This document shows positions 18,398-25,045 of a stretch of DNA of 64,000 bases, piece after piece. A program made the position numbers and the translations under genes. This stretch comes from Pseudomonas rubra. Lineage in GTDB: Bacteria; Pseudomonadota; Gammaproteobacteria; Pseudomonadales; Pseudomonadaceae. The notes under the pieces are model-generated. The model was not told the origin of the DNA and ran no database searches. It saw only the letters and a list, made by a program, of their open reading frames with translations. The stretch is taken from assembly GCF_028656935.1 (NCBI RefSeq), contig NZ_JAMDGZ010000035.1:145754-209753 (forward strand), given 5' to 3'. Positions within the stretch are counted from its first letter, which is position 1, and every line of letters starts with the position of its first letter.

Positions 18398-18454
18398 CTG
18401 CCGAGCGCTTGCCTGATCCTGCAGCGAACGCAGGATCAGGCAAGCGCTCGGCAG
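18398..18454. repeat. Perfect 25-bp inverted repeat in an intergenic region
   Basis: Arms 18398-18422 and 18430-18454 are exactly complementary over 25 bases, with a seven-base loop AGCGAAC. The arms begin CTGCCGAGCGCTTGCC. This is much longer than a typical AraC site and has no T-tract on either strand, so it is not a normal terminator. It lies 65 bases upstream of the AraC gene and 82 bases upstream of the monooxygenase gene. It could be an operator, an RNA hairpin or a degenerate mobile palindrome. Confidence 0.9.
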
Positions 18455-18535
18455 GAATCGCCTAACCGTCGCACGGGTACGTGGCCTAACCTGTGCAACC
18501 TGGCATTTTCATCTGGCTGCACATGGAGAACGCAC

Positions 18536-18844
18536 ATGACCTCGGCACATTCGGTCACCCACCTTGCATTTATCCGGGCCAGCAGCGGTCGTTCAGAGGA
18601 GTTGGGCGAGCGCTTGCGTCACCTGCTGGAACCGTCGCGCCAAGCGCCTGGTTGTCTGAATTTCAGCCTCCAGCGCTCCCAGGCCGACGCCGACCTGTGG
18701 CTACTCAGTGGTTTTTGGCGCGATCAGCAAGCGATGAGTGGTTACTTCGCTTCACCGACCCTTGAGCTATTCGGCGAGCTGGTGCAGGCGCGAGTGGTCG
18801 ACAGCCTCGACCTGCATACCTTCGGCGAGCCTTGCGCAGGTTAG
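18536..18844 (+). CDS. Antibiotic-biosynthesis-monooxygenase (ABM) domain protein
   Basis: A 102-residue dimeric alpha/beta-barrel (ABM) protein: HLAFIRASSGRSEELGERLRHLLEPSRQAPGCLNFSLQRS followed by LWLLSGFWRDQQAMSGYFASP. The spacing of the first strand, the helix, the P-G-C-xx-F turn and the W..Q.A....S segment is characteristic. Members act as quinol/polyketide monooxygenases, haem-degrading enzymes or small-molecule sensors. Here the adjacent divergent AraC regulator suggests an inducible stress or detoxification role. A GGAGAACGCAC sequence precedes the ATG. Cytoplasmic. Confidence 0.82.
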   Translation: MTSAHSVTHLAFIRASSGRSEELGERLRHLLEPSRQAPGCLNFSLQRSQADADLWLLSGFWRDQQAMSGYFASPTLELFGELVQARVVDSLDLHTFGEPCAG

Positions 18845-18883
18845 AATGGCGGCTTCAGGCAATTGATGTGGATTTCAAAGCAC

Positions 18884-19114
18884 ATGGCACGTAAAGAATT
18901 TTCCCAGTTCGAAGCAGTATCGGCGGCGGTACGCGGCGAGGACGGTTATCACGCCGCCATCGCCGTCAAAGGCCTGGGCGCCTCCGGGGCACCGCGCTTT
19001 CACAAGGTTCTTGCAGGGCAGACCTTCAACACTGCCCTGGCTGCTGATGAAGCGGCCTGTGTCGAGCTTGAGCGCCTGCAGGGCGTCGATGACGACGCCG
19101 AGCTGGTCTGGTAA
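18884..19114 (+). CDS. Small conserved hypothetical protein
   Basis: A 76-residue soluble protein starting MARKEFSQFEAVSAAVRGEDGYHAAIAVKGLGASGAPRF. No signal peptide, Cys cluster or membrane segment. The centre predicts beta-strands (YHAAIAVKGL, PRFHKVLAGQTF) and the end is acidic (DDDAELVW). A TTG/ATG pair seven or six codons upstream (18863, 18866) is in frame; neither has a convincing ribosome site, so the start is uncertain. It ends one base before the convergent flavin reductase. Function unknown. Confidence 0.6.
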   Translation: MARKEFSQFEAVSAAVRGEDGYHAAIAVKGLGASGAPRFHKVLAGQTFNTALAADEAACVELERLQGVDDDAELVW

Positions 19115-19115
19115 C

Positions 19116-19727
19116 TCAGCCGTTGACCTGCGGGCGGGCCATCTTGAACAGGTTACCCAGTTCAAAGTAGTCCGCCGGGCCGCCGCCACGCAGGATCGGC
19201 TGGCCGGCGGCGGTATCGTAAATGCCATCCTTGAGCAGATGCTCGGCGATATGCACGGCCACCACTTCACCCATAATTAACCAACTGGGCACCAGGGCCT
19301 GGTCGGCGCGTTGCAGCTGGATAATCTGCGTCACCTTGCACTCGAACGACACCGGGCTCTCTTGTACCCGCGGCACGGCAATTACCTTTGATGCCACCGG
19401 AGTCAGCCCGCTCAGGGCAAACTCGTCGACCTGTGGAGCGACGGCGGCGCAGCTCTGGTTCATGGCTTCGGCGAGTGGCCGGGTGGCCAGGTTCCAGGCG
19501 AACTCACCGGTCTGCTCGATGTTGTTCAGGCTGTCTTTGCGCCCGACGCTTGAGAAACCGATGATCGGCGGAATGTAGTTGAAGGCGTTGAAGAAGCTGT
19601 AGGGCGCAAGGTTCAAGCGACCTTCGGCGTCCTGGGAGGAAATCCAGCCTATCGGGCGTGGGCCGACGATGGCATTGAACGGATCATGGGGTAGGCCGTG
19701 GCCTTTTGCCGGTTCGTAGTAATACAT
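19116..19727 (-). CDS. Flavin reductase-like (FMN-binding split-barrel) protein
   Basis: A 203-residue protein of the flavin reductase-like family. The start MYYYEPAKGHGLPHDPFNAIVGPRPIGWISSQDAEGRLNLAPYSFFNAF is the typical N-terminus, with the P-R-P-I-G-W flavin-site motif. The 24-codon upstream extension is not family-like and runs into the terminator region, so I exclude it. Related proteins bind FMN and either reduce it for a partner monooxygenase or act directly on small substrates. The ABM-like gene 300 bases away is a conceivable partner, but the genes are convergent and not an operon. Confidence 0.85.
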   Translation of the reverse strand: MYYYEPAKGHGLPHDPFNAIVGPRPIGWISSQDAEGRLNLAPYSFFNAFNYIPPIIGFSSVGRKDSLNNIEQTGEFAWNLATRPLAEAMNQSCAAVAPQVDEFALSGLTPVASKVIAVPRVQESPVSFECKVTQIIQLQRADQALVPSWLIMGEVVAVHIAEHLLKDGIYDTAAGQPILRGGGPADYFELGNLFKMARPQVNG

Positions 19728-19802
19728 CTGCGCTGGCCCGAAAGCCGTCCTTCGTGAGTAAGCCTCTAGTGTGCCAAGGCTTTGCCGTGCTGAAAACAAC
19801 TA

Positions 19803-19822
19803 AGCCCGGCCGAAGCCGGGCT
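19803..19822 (-). terminator. Terminator after the EDGFDRT-repeat gene
   Basis: On the minus strand an AGCCCGGC/GCCGGGCT eight-base stem with a four-base TTCG loop is followed by TAGTTGTTTT. The stable UUCG-type tetraloop and T-rich tail 20 bases after the stop codon mark a rho-independent terminator that separates this gene from the flavin reductase. Confidence 0.82.
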
Positions 19823-19841
19823 GACTGCGTTGCATCAGGGC

Positions 19842-20090
19842 TTAGCTGATGCGATGGGCCTGGGTGCGATCGAAACCGTCTTCGGCGAATTTCGCGCCAC
19901 CAGTGCGATCGAAGCCATCTTCGGCAAATTTGGCACCACCGGTACGATCAAAACCGTCTTCTGCATAAGTGGCCGACTGGGTTTGCACGGCGCTGAAGTT
20001 GTGGCTGTTGGTGCGGTCGAAGCCGTCTTCGGCGAAAGCGTTGGCAGCCAGTACCGAGAAGGCCAGGGTCAGGATCAGTTTGCTTTTCAT
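19842..20090 (-). CDS. Small exported protein of four EDGFDRT repeats
   Basis: An 82-residue preprotein. Residues 1-20 (MKSKLILTLAFSVLAANAFA) are a clear Sec signal peptide. The mature part is essentially four copies of EDGFDRT at residues 21-27, 44-50, 57-63 and 70-76. Copies two and three are identical 13-residue units EDGFDRTGGAKFA; the first is followed by a 16-residue spacer (to residue 43), and the last ends QAHRIS. Every copy is preceded by aromatic-Ala (FA, YA, FA, FA), the first of which is the predicted signal-peptidase site. GGAGCAACAACC precedes the ATG. It is a monocistronic gene with its own terminator. I do not recognise a function; a multi-copy secreted peptide precursor or an acidic metal-binding repeat protein are possibilities. 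Confidence 0.82.
   Translation of the reverse strand: MKSKLILTLAFSVLAANAFAEDGFDRTNSHNFSAVQTQSATYAEDGFDRTGGAKFAEDGFDRTGGAKFAEDGFDRTQAHRIS
19863..20030 (-). repeat. Four coding repeats (EDGFDRT)
   Basis: The repeat codons lie at 20010-20030, 19941-19961, 19902-19922 and 19863-19883 (minus strand). The copies differ at synonymous positions (for example Gly as GGC or GGT, Asp as GAC or GAT, Arg as CGC or CGT, Thr as ACC or ACT) while the peptide is invariant. This argues for selection on the peptide rather than a fresh DNA duplication. Confidence 0.9.
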
Positions 20091-20228
20091 GGTTGTTGCT
20101 CCGAGGTGGTGAGGGGGTGTTTGTTTCTATGGATTGAATGCTACTCCGATTAATTTGATTAAAAAGCGCAAAAATTCGCACTTAAAAATCAAATATATCG
20201 ATATGTATGGCAACAGTTTAGCCTCTAT
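20091..20228 (-). promoter_or_regulatory. AT-rich upstream region of the repeat-peptide gene
   Basis: After the ribosome site, the DNA upstream of the repeat gene becomes strikingly AT-rich (about 20140-20220), unlike the surrounding high-GC sequence. It holds ATCAAATATATCGATATGTAT and TTAATTTGATTAAAAA. This is a probable promoter with several overlapping -10-like elements; I could not pick one -10/-35 pair securely. Confidence 0.4.
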
Positions 20229-20286
20229 CCCGGGGCAAGCCCGCTCCTACACAGACTTCTGTGGGAGCGGGCTTGCCCCGCGATTG
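20229..20286. repeat. REP palindrome pair
   Basis: Two facing REP units (CCGGGGCAAGCCCGCTCCTAC and GTGGGAGCGGGCTTGCCCCG) separated by about eight bases, the same family as at 36-95. It sits in the 305-base region between the repeat-peptide gene and kgtP. The rest of that region holds an AT-rich promoter and the kgtP terminator. Confidence 0.88.
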
Positions 20287-20345
20287 GATAGTTGAACAAT
20301 GAAGAGCAAAAATTAATTGCGCGTTAAAGCGCCATAAACAAAAAA

Positions 20346-20372
20346 GGGGGCAATCCGCTGGCGGATGCCCCC
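20346..20372 (-). terminator. Intrinsic terminator of kgtP
   Basis: On the minus strand GGGGGCATCCGC pairs with GCGGATTGCCCCC around a short loop (one mismatch) and is followed by TTTTTTGTTT, 24 bases after the kgtP stop. Strong rho-independent terminator. Confidence 0.93.
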
Positions 20373-20395
20373 TTCTTATTGCCTGTGGCTAGACG

Positions 20396-21715
20396 TCAGT
20401 CCGTGGTAATCCGCGAATGTTTGCGGGTGTCCTTCATGAACACATACACCAGCAGCGAGCAGGCGATACAGGCAGTCACGTACCAGTAATAGCCTGTTTC
20501 CATGCCGATGCTCTTGAACCACAGCGCAACGTACTCCGCAGTACCGCCGAAGATCGACACGGTCAGGGCGTACGGCAGGCCAACGCCCAAGGCACGGATT
20601 TCGGTGGGGAACAGCTCGGCTTTGACCACTGCGTTGATCGAGGTATAGCCGCTGACGATGATCAGCGCCGCCATGATCAGGAAGAACGCGCCCCACCAGG
20701 TCTGGATGGTGTGCAGGGTGGTGAGGATCGGTACTGTGCACAGGGTGCCGAGCACGCCGAAGGCGATCAGGATCGGACGCCGGCCGATCTTGTCGGAGAG
20801 GCTGCCGATGACCGGCTGCAGGCACATGAACAGGAACAGGGTCGCCGCCGAGATGGTGGTCGAGTCACTGATGCTCATGCCTACCGTGTTTACCAGGTAC
20901 TTCTGCATGTAGGTGGTGTAGGTGTAGAAGGCCAGGGTGCCGCCCATGGTCAAGCCGACCACGGTGGCCAGCTCTTTGGGATGGCGCATCAGGGTGCGCA
21001 TCAGGCTTTCCTTGGACTTTTCCTTCTTGGTGAAGGAGGCGGTTTCTTCCATGCCGCGACGCAGGTACAGGGCAACCACTGCGCACAGCGCGCCGATCAC
21101 GAAGGGTACGCGCCAGCCCCAGGCATACAGCTGCTCGGTGGTCAGGGTCTGCTGCAGGATGATCAGCACCGCCAGGGCGATGAGCTGGCCGGAAATCAGC
21201 GTCACATACTGGAAGCTGGAGAAGAAGCCACGACGTTCCTTGGTGGCCATCTCGCTCAGGTAGGTGGCCGAGGTGCCGTATTCGCCACCCACCGACAGGC
21301 CTTGCATCAGCCGGGCGATGACCAACAGCACCGGTGCTGCAACGCCGATGGTTTCATAGCCCGGGGTCAGGGCGATGACCAGCGAGCCTGCGCACATTAG
21401 CAGGACCGAGGCCATCAGTGCGGCCTTGCGGCCCTTGCGGTCGGCGTAGATGCCCATCAGCCAGCCGCCGATCGGGCGCATCAAAAAGCCCACGGCGAAG
21501 ATCGCGGCGGTATTGAGCAGTTGGGCAGTGGTGTCGCCAGCGGGGAAGAAGGCTTTGGCGAAGTACAGCGAGAATGCGGCGTAGACGTACCAGTCGTACC
21601 ATTCGACCATATTGCCGATCGAACCGCTGAAAATCGACTTCAGGCGGCTTCGGGTGGTTTTGTCCGCGGCGGGCGCAACGGCCGCCCCGGCTGGCAGGGT
21701 GGTGGAGTTATCCAT
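20396..21715 (-). CDS. kgtP: Alpha-ketoglutarate/dicarboxylate:H+ symporter (MFS, MHS family)
   Basis: A 439-residue, 12-TM major facilitator protein of the metabolite:H+ symporter family. Motifs: GSIGNMVEWYDWYVYAAFSLYFAKAFFP (TM1), GIYADRKGRKAALMASVLLM (MFS motif between TM2 and TM3) and LMQGLSVGGEYGTSATYLSEMA (TM4-5 MHS signature), with the second GRRP motif after TM8. The ATG at 21715 (MDNSTTLPAG) has GAAGG eight bases upstream; a start five codons earlier has no ribosome site. It follows mifR in the same direction and has a putative sigma-54 promoter, matching the P. aeruginosa MifSR-controlled alpha-ketoglutarate transporter (PA5530). Substrate assigned by this context. Confidence 0.88.
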   Translation of the reverse strand: MDNSTTLPAGAAVAPAADKTTRSRLKSIFSGSIGNMVEWYDWYVYAAFSLYFAKAFFPAGDTTAQLLNTAAIFAVGFLMRPIGGWLMGIYADRKGRKAALMASVLLMCAGSLVIALTPGYETIGVAAPVLLVIARLMQGLSVGGEYGTSATYLSEMATKERRGFFSSFQYVTLISGQLIALAVLIILQQTLTTEQLYAWGWRVPFVIGALCAVVALYLRRGMEETASFTKKEKSKESLMRTLMRHPKELATVVGLTMGGTLAFYTYTTYMQKYLVNTVGMSISDSTTISAATLFLFMCLQPVIGSLSDKIGRRPILIAFGVLGTLCTVPILTTLHTIQTWWGAFFLIMAALIIVSGYTSINAVVKAELFPTEIRALGVGLPYALTVSIFGGTAEYVALWFKSIGMETGYYWYVTACIACSLLVYVFMKDTRKHSRITTD

Positions 21716-21775
21716 CGAAGGGACCTTCATAGTTGTTTTTGTGGAGCGCGCCGAAACGCAGCCTGCCAGGGCTAT

Positions 21776-21791
21776 AGCAGAAGCTGTGCCA
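21776..21791 (-). promoter_or_regulatory. Putative sigma-54 (-24/-12) promoter of kgtP
   Basis: On the minus strand TGGCACAGCTTCTGCT matches the TGGCAC-N5-TTGCW consensus, with only the first T of the -12 element changed to C. It lies about 60 bases upstream of the kgtP start, giving a leader of about 50 bases. Agrees with the adjacent NtrC-type activator carrying GAFTGA. Confidence 0.72.
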
Positions 21792-21833
21792 GGTGCTGGA
21801 GGCCCGGTCTAGAAGGGTCGAATGGATAGGGTG

Positions 21834-21881
21834 AGCGGAAAACCGCCTATCCATATGGGTGGGTAGGCGAAAGTCCGCTTA
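21834..21881. promoter_or_regulatory. Two putative MifR enhancer sites upstream of kgtP
   Basis: AGCGGAAAACCGCCTA (21834-21849) and TAGGCGAAAGTCCGCTTA (21864-21881) are two copies, in opposite orientation, of a partly palindromic motif TAGGCG-N4-TCCGCT (one mismatch in the half-site), with centres about 31 bases (three helical turns) apart. They lie 45-105 bases upstream of the -24 element, where NtrC-family dimers normally bind. Confidence 0.6.
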
Positions 21882-21900
21882 TGGTGGTCAACTGCTTCGA

Positions 21901-23235
21901 TCAAGCGGGCCCGAGAAAATCCTCGCGTAGTAGGCCGTGGCGCTGCATCTTCTCGTTGAGGGTGCGCCGCGGTAGTTGCAGCTCTTCCATTACCGCCTTG
22001 ATCTCACCCTTGTGCCGGCTCAAGGCGGCGCGCAGGCATTGGGCCTCGAAGGCCTCCTGCTGGGCTGCCAGCGATTGCCCTGTTTCGATTTGCGCCGGTT
22101 CCGGCTCGCCTAGCCCCAGGGCATGACGTTCTGCGGCGTTGGCCAGTTCGCGAACATTGCCCGGCCAGTCATGGCCGAGCAGCCTGCCCAGTTGCGTACC
22201 ATTGAGCATCGGTGCAGTACGGCCGACGCGCTCGGCGGCCAGGCGGGCAAAATGGTTGAACAGCAGTGGGATGTCTTCGCGCCGCTCGCGCAACGGTGCC
22301 AGGCGCAATTCAGCGACGTTCAGGCGATAGGCCAGATCTTCGCGAAAGCGCCCGGCCCGGGCTTCCTCGAGCAGGTCGGGCTTGGTTGCGGCAATGATCC
22401 GCAAGTCGACGCTGATGCTCTGGTTGGCGCCCAGGCGTTCGAGTTTCTGCTCCTGCACCACCCGCAGCAGTTTGGCCTGCTGGGCCAGTGGCATGCTTTC
22501 GATTTCGTCGAGAAACACCGTACCGCCATTGGCGTATTCAAGTTTGCCGATGCGCTTGCCCTGAGCGCCGGTGAAGGCGCCGCTTTCATGGCCGAACAAC
22601 TCGGCTTCGAACAGTTGCTCGGGGATCGCCGCGCAGTTGAGCGCGACGAACGGCTTGCCGGCGCGCGGGCCGAAGTCATGCAGGCAGCGCGCGACCTGCT
22701 CCTTGCCGCTGCCGGTTTCGCCACGAATCAGCACATTGACTGGCAGGTTGGCCAGGTCCAGCACCTGCTTGCGCAGTTGCTGCATGCCCTGGGACATGCC
22801 CAGCAAACTGGCCTCAAGGCGTACCTTCAAGTCGGCCTGTTCGTACAGGCGGCGGTTCTCCAGTACCAGCTGGCGTTTTTCCAGGGCACGGCGCAGGCTG
22901 CCGAGCAGGGCCTCGGGGCTGAAGGGTTTTTCGAGAAAATCGTAGGCACCATTACGCATGGCCTCGACCGCCATCGGCACGTCGCCATGGCCGGTCAGCA
23001 GGATCACCGGCAGGTCGGCATCGCTGGCCTGCAGTTGTTCGAGCAATTGCAGGCCGTCCATGCCGGGCATGCGCACGTCGCTGAGAATCACCCCGGGAAA
23101 GTGCCCGGGCAGTTGCTGGAGGCAGTCTTCGGCGCGGCTGAACAACTGCACCTGGAAGCCGGACAGGCTCAGCCACTGCTCCACGGCAGTGCGGATGCTG
23201 ATTTCATCGTCGACGACCATCACGCTGTTCAACAT
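21901..23235 (-). CDS. mifR: MifR, NtrC-family sigma-54-dependent response regulator
   Basis: A 444-residue regulator in three parts. Receiver domain (1-115) with the acidic pocket VVDDE and phosphoacceptor Asp53 (ILSDVRMPG). AAA+ domain with Walker A GETGSGKE, the sigma-54-contacting GAFTGA at residues 219-224, and Walker B GGTVFLDEIE. C-terminal Fis-type helix-turn-helix (HKGEIKAVMEELQLPRRTLNEKMQRHGL). DctD-like. It overlaps mifS by seven bases, so sensor and regulator are co-translated. Together with the downstream transporter and its -24/-12 promoter, this reproduces the MifS-MifR-alpha-ketoglutarate transport system described in P. aeruginosa. The name is by analogy. Confidence 0.88.
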   Translation of the reverse strand: MLNSVMVVDDEISIRTAVEQWLSLSGFQVQLFSRAEDCLQQLPGHFPGVILSDVRMPGMDGLQLLEQLQASDADLPVILLTGHGDVPMAVEAMRNGAYDFLEKPFSPEALLGSLRRALEKRQLVLENRRLYEQADLKVRLEASLLGMSQGMQQLRKQVLDLANLPVNVLIRGETGSGKEQVARCLHDFGPRAGKPFVALNCAAIPEQLFEAELFGHESGAFTGAQGKRIGKLEYANGGTVFLDEIESMPLAQQAKLLRVVQEQKLERLGANQSISVDLRIIAATKPDLLEEARAGRFREDLAYRLNVAELRLAPLRERREDIPLLFNHFARLAAERVGRTAPMLNGTQLGRLLGHDWPGNVRELANAAERHALGLGEPEPAQIETGQSLAAQQEAFEAQCLRAALSRHKGEIKAVMEELQLPRRTLNEKMQRHGLLREDFLGPA

Positions 23236-24986
23236 GCGGGTTCCGGGTCCATAGGCAAGGTCAGGCTGAAACGGGCGCCGCCGGGTTGGTTGTCGACCTG
23301 CAGGCGACCACCGGCCTCGTGAATGATGCCATAGGAAATCGCCAGGCCCAGGCCCAAACCTTCGCCCACCGGCTTGGTAGTGAAGAATGGATCGAAGACG
23401 CAGGCAAGATGTTCGGCAGCAATACCGCCGCCGCTGTCGAGCACGCTCAGGCGCCAGTGGTCCTGTTCGGCATCGATGCGTACCTCCAGGCGTTTGTAGC
23501 TCTTTTGCGCCATGGCATCCAGGGCATTGCGCAGCAGGTTGATCAGCACTTGCTCAAGGCGGATCGCATCGCCGCGCACCCAGGCCGGACGGGCCAGGTA
23601 CAGGGCGACGCTGACGTCCTCGGCGCGGATGCGCGCATCGAGCAACTGCAGCGCCTGGTCGACCACGGTGGCCAGGTCCAGGCGTTCGCGCAGGCCGCTG
23701 GGGCTGTTGCGGGCGAAGGTCTTCAGGTGCCCGGTGAGCGCCGCCATGCGCGTAAGCATCTGTTCCAGCGGTTCCAGGGCCTGGCGTGCTTCGTCCAGGC
23801 GCTGGTTGTCGAGCAACAGGCGCAGGGTTGCCAGTTGCATGCGCTGGGTGGTCAGCGGCTGGTTGATTTCGTGGGCCAGGGCCGCCGACATCTGCCCCAG
23901 CGCCGCCAGCTTGGCCGATTGCACCAGGCCTTCCTGGGCGGTGCGCAGGTCGCGGGTGCGGGCCTGGACCAGGCGTTCGAGCTCTTCGCGGCTGCGCTGG
24001 CGCAAGCGCGCCAGGCGCAGGCGCTGGCTGATGAACAGCAGGGCGAAAACCACGCTTAGCCATACCGCGGCGGCGGCCAGCGCAGCGTTGCGTCCGTCTT
24101 CGCTGACCTGCGGCTTGCGCAGCAGGTGCAGGGTCCAGCCTTCGGCTTCCAGCGGCAGGCTCTCCCACAGGTAGTCGGTGGAGCCTTCCGGGCCCTGCAC
24201 GCGCGTCAGATGGCTGTTGCTGTCGAAGCTGCTGAGCACATGGTGCTGCAGCGGCACCAGCGGTTGCTTGTCGTACTGGCGGGTGACGGCCAGTTCGGCG
24301 CGGTCGGCGCTGCTCAGCGGTTGCAGTTCGCGGTAACGCCAGCCGTCCTGGTTGGCGATGAAGATGATCCCGCGGGCGTCGCTGACCAGGAGGATATCGC
24401 TGCCCTGGCGCCACTCGCGCTCAAGCTCGGGGAACTCCAGCTTGACCACCATGGCGCCGAGAAAGCGGCTGTTCTCGTCCTGCACGGCGCTGGACAGAAA
24501 ATATCCCGGCACGCCACTGGTCACGCCGACCGCGTAGAAACGGCCGCTACCCTGGCTGCGGGTCTGTTTGAAATAGGGGCGGAAACCATAGTTGGAACCG
24601 ACATAGGTGCTGGGTAGGCGCCAGTTGCTGGCGGCCACCGCCAGGCCCGTGCGGTCGAGCAACTCCAGGGTCGAGGAGTTGGCCGCGCCATTGATGCGCT
24701 CCAGCTTGCGGTTGAGGGCGTCCTGCACTGTGCCAGCGACCGGGCCGCGCAAGGCGCTGATCAGTTCCGGGTCCAGGGCCAGCACGGCGGGCAGCGCACG
24801 GTAACGTTCGATCAGGGTATGCAGCGAGGTGGCATACAGCCCAAGTTGCTCGCTGGCCCGGCGTGCATCCTCGACCATCGATTGGCGCTTGGCATGGTGC
24901 ATGGCCCAGCCTGCGGTCAGCAGGGTGCCGGCGAGGATGAAGAACAGAATCAGGCCCAGACGCAGGGCGCGAAAGGAAGAAGGCAT
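23229..24986 (-). CDS. mifS: MifS, DctB-like sensor histidine kinase
   Basis: A 585-residue membrane kinase. TM1 is at about residues 10-30 (LGLILFFILAGTLLTAGWAM). A large periplasmic Cache-like sensor (about 35-300) contains GFRPYFKQTRSQGSGRFYAVGVTSGVPGYFLSSAV, typical of dicarboxylate sensors. TM2 at about 305-325 leads to a coiled segment (RLARLRQRSREELERLVQART). The HisKA phosphoacceptor is His372 in ALAHEINQPL. The HATPase domain has N (LINLLRNALDAM), G1 (VLDSGGG) and G2 (GLGLGLAISYGI) boxes. It senses extracellular alpha-ketoglutarate or C5-dicarboxylates and phosphorylates MifR. Its start lies 60 bases after bglX, which reads in the same direction, so read-through from bglX is possible. 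Confidence 0.88.
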   Translation of the reverse strand: MPSSFRALRLGLILFFILAGTLLTAGWAMHHAKRQSMVEDARRASEQLGLYATSLHTLIERYRALPAVLALDPELISALRGPVAGTVQDALNRKLERINGAANSSTLELLDRTGLAVAASNWRLPSTYVGSNYGFRPYFKQTRSQGSGRFYAVGVTSGVPGYFLSSAVQDENSRFLGAMVVKLEFPELEREWRQGSDILLVSDARGIIFIANQDGWRYRELQPLSSADRAELAVTRQYDKQPLVPLQHHVLSSFDSNSHLTRVQGPEGSTDYLWESLPLEAEGWTLHLLRKPQVSEDGRNAALAAAAVWLSVVFALLFISQRLRLARLRQRSREELERLVQARTRDLRTAQEGLVQSAKLAALGQMSAALAHEINQPLTTQRMQLATLRLLLDNQRLDEARQALEPLEQMLTRMAALTGHLKTFARNSPSGLRERLDLATVVDQALQLLDARIRAEDVSVALYLARPAWVRGDAIRLEQVLINLLRNALDAMAQKSYKRLEVRIDAEQDHWRLSVLDSGGGIAAEHLACVFDPFFTTKPVGEGLGLGLAISYGIIHEAGGRLQVDNQPGGARFSLTLPMDPEPAC

Positions 24987-25045
24987 GGTGCAAGTCCCGG
25001 CAGTGGGGAAGGCCTCCTGGCCTTCCCTTGGAGCATGGCAACGTT

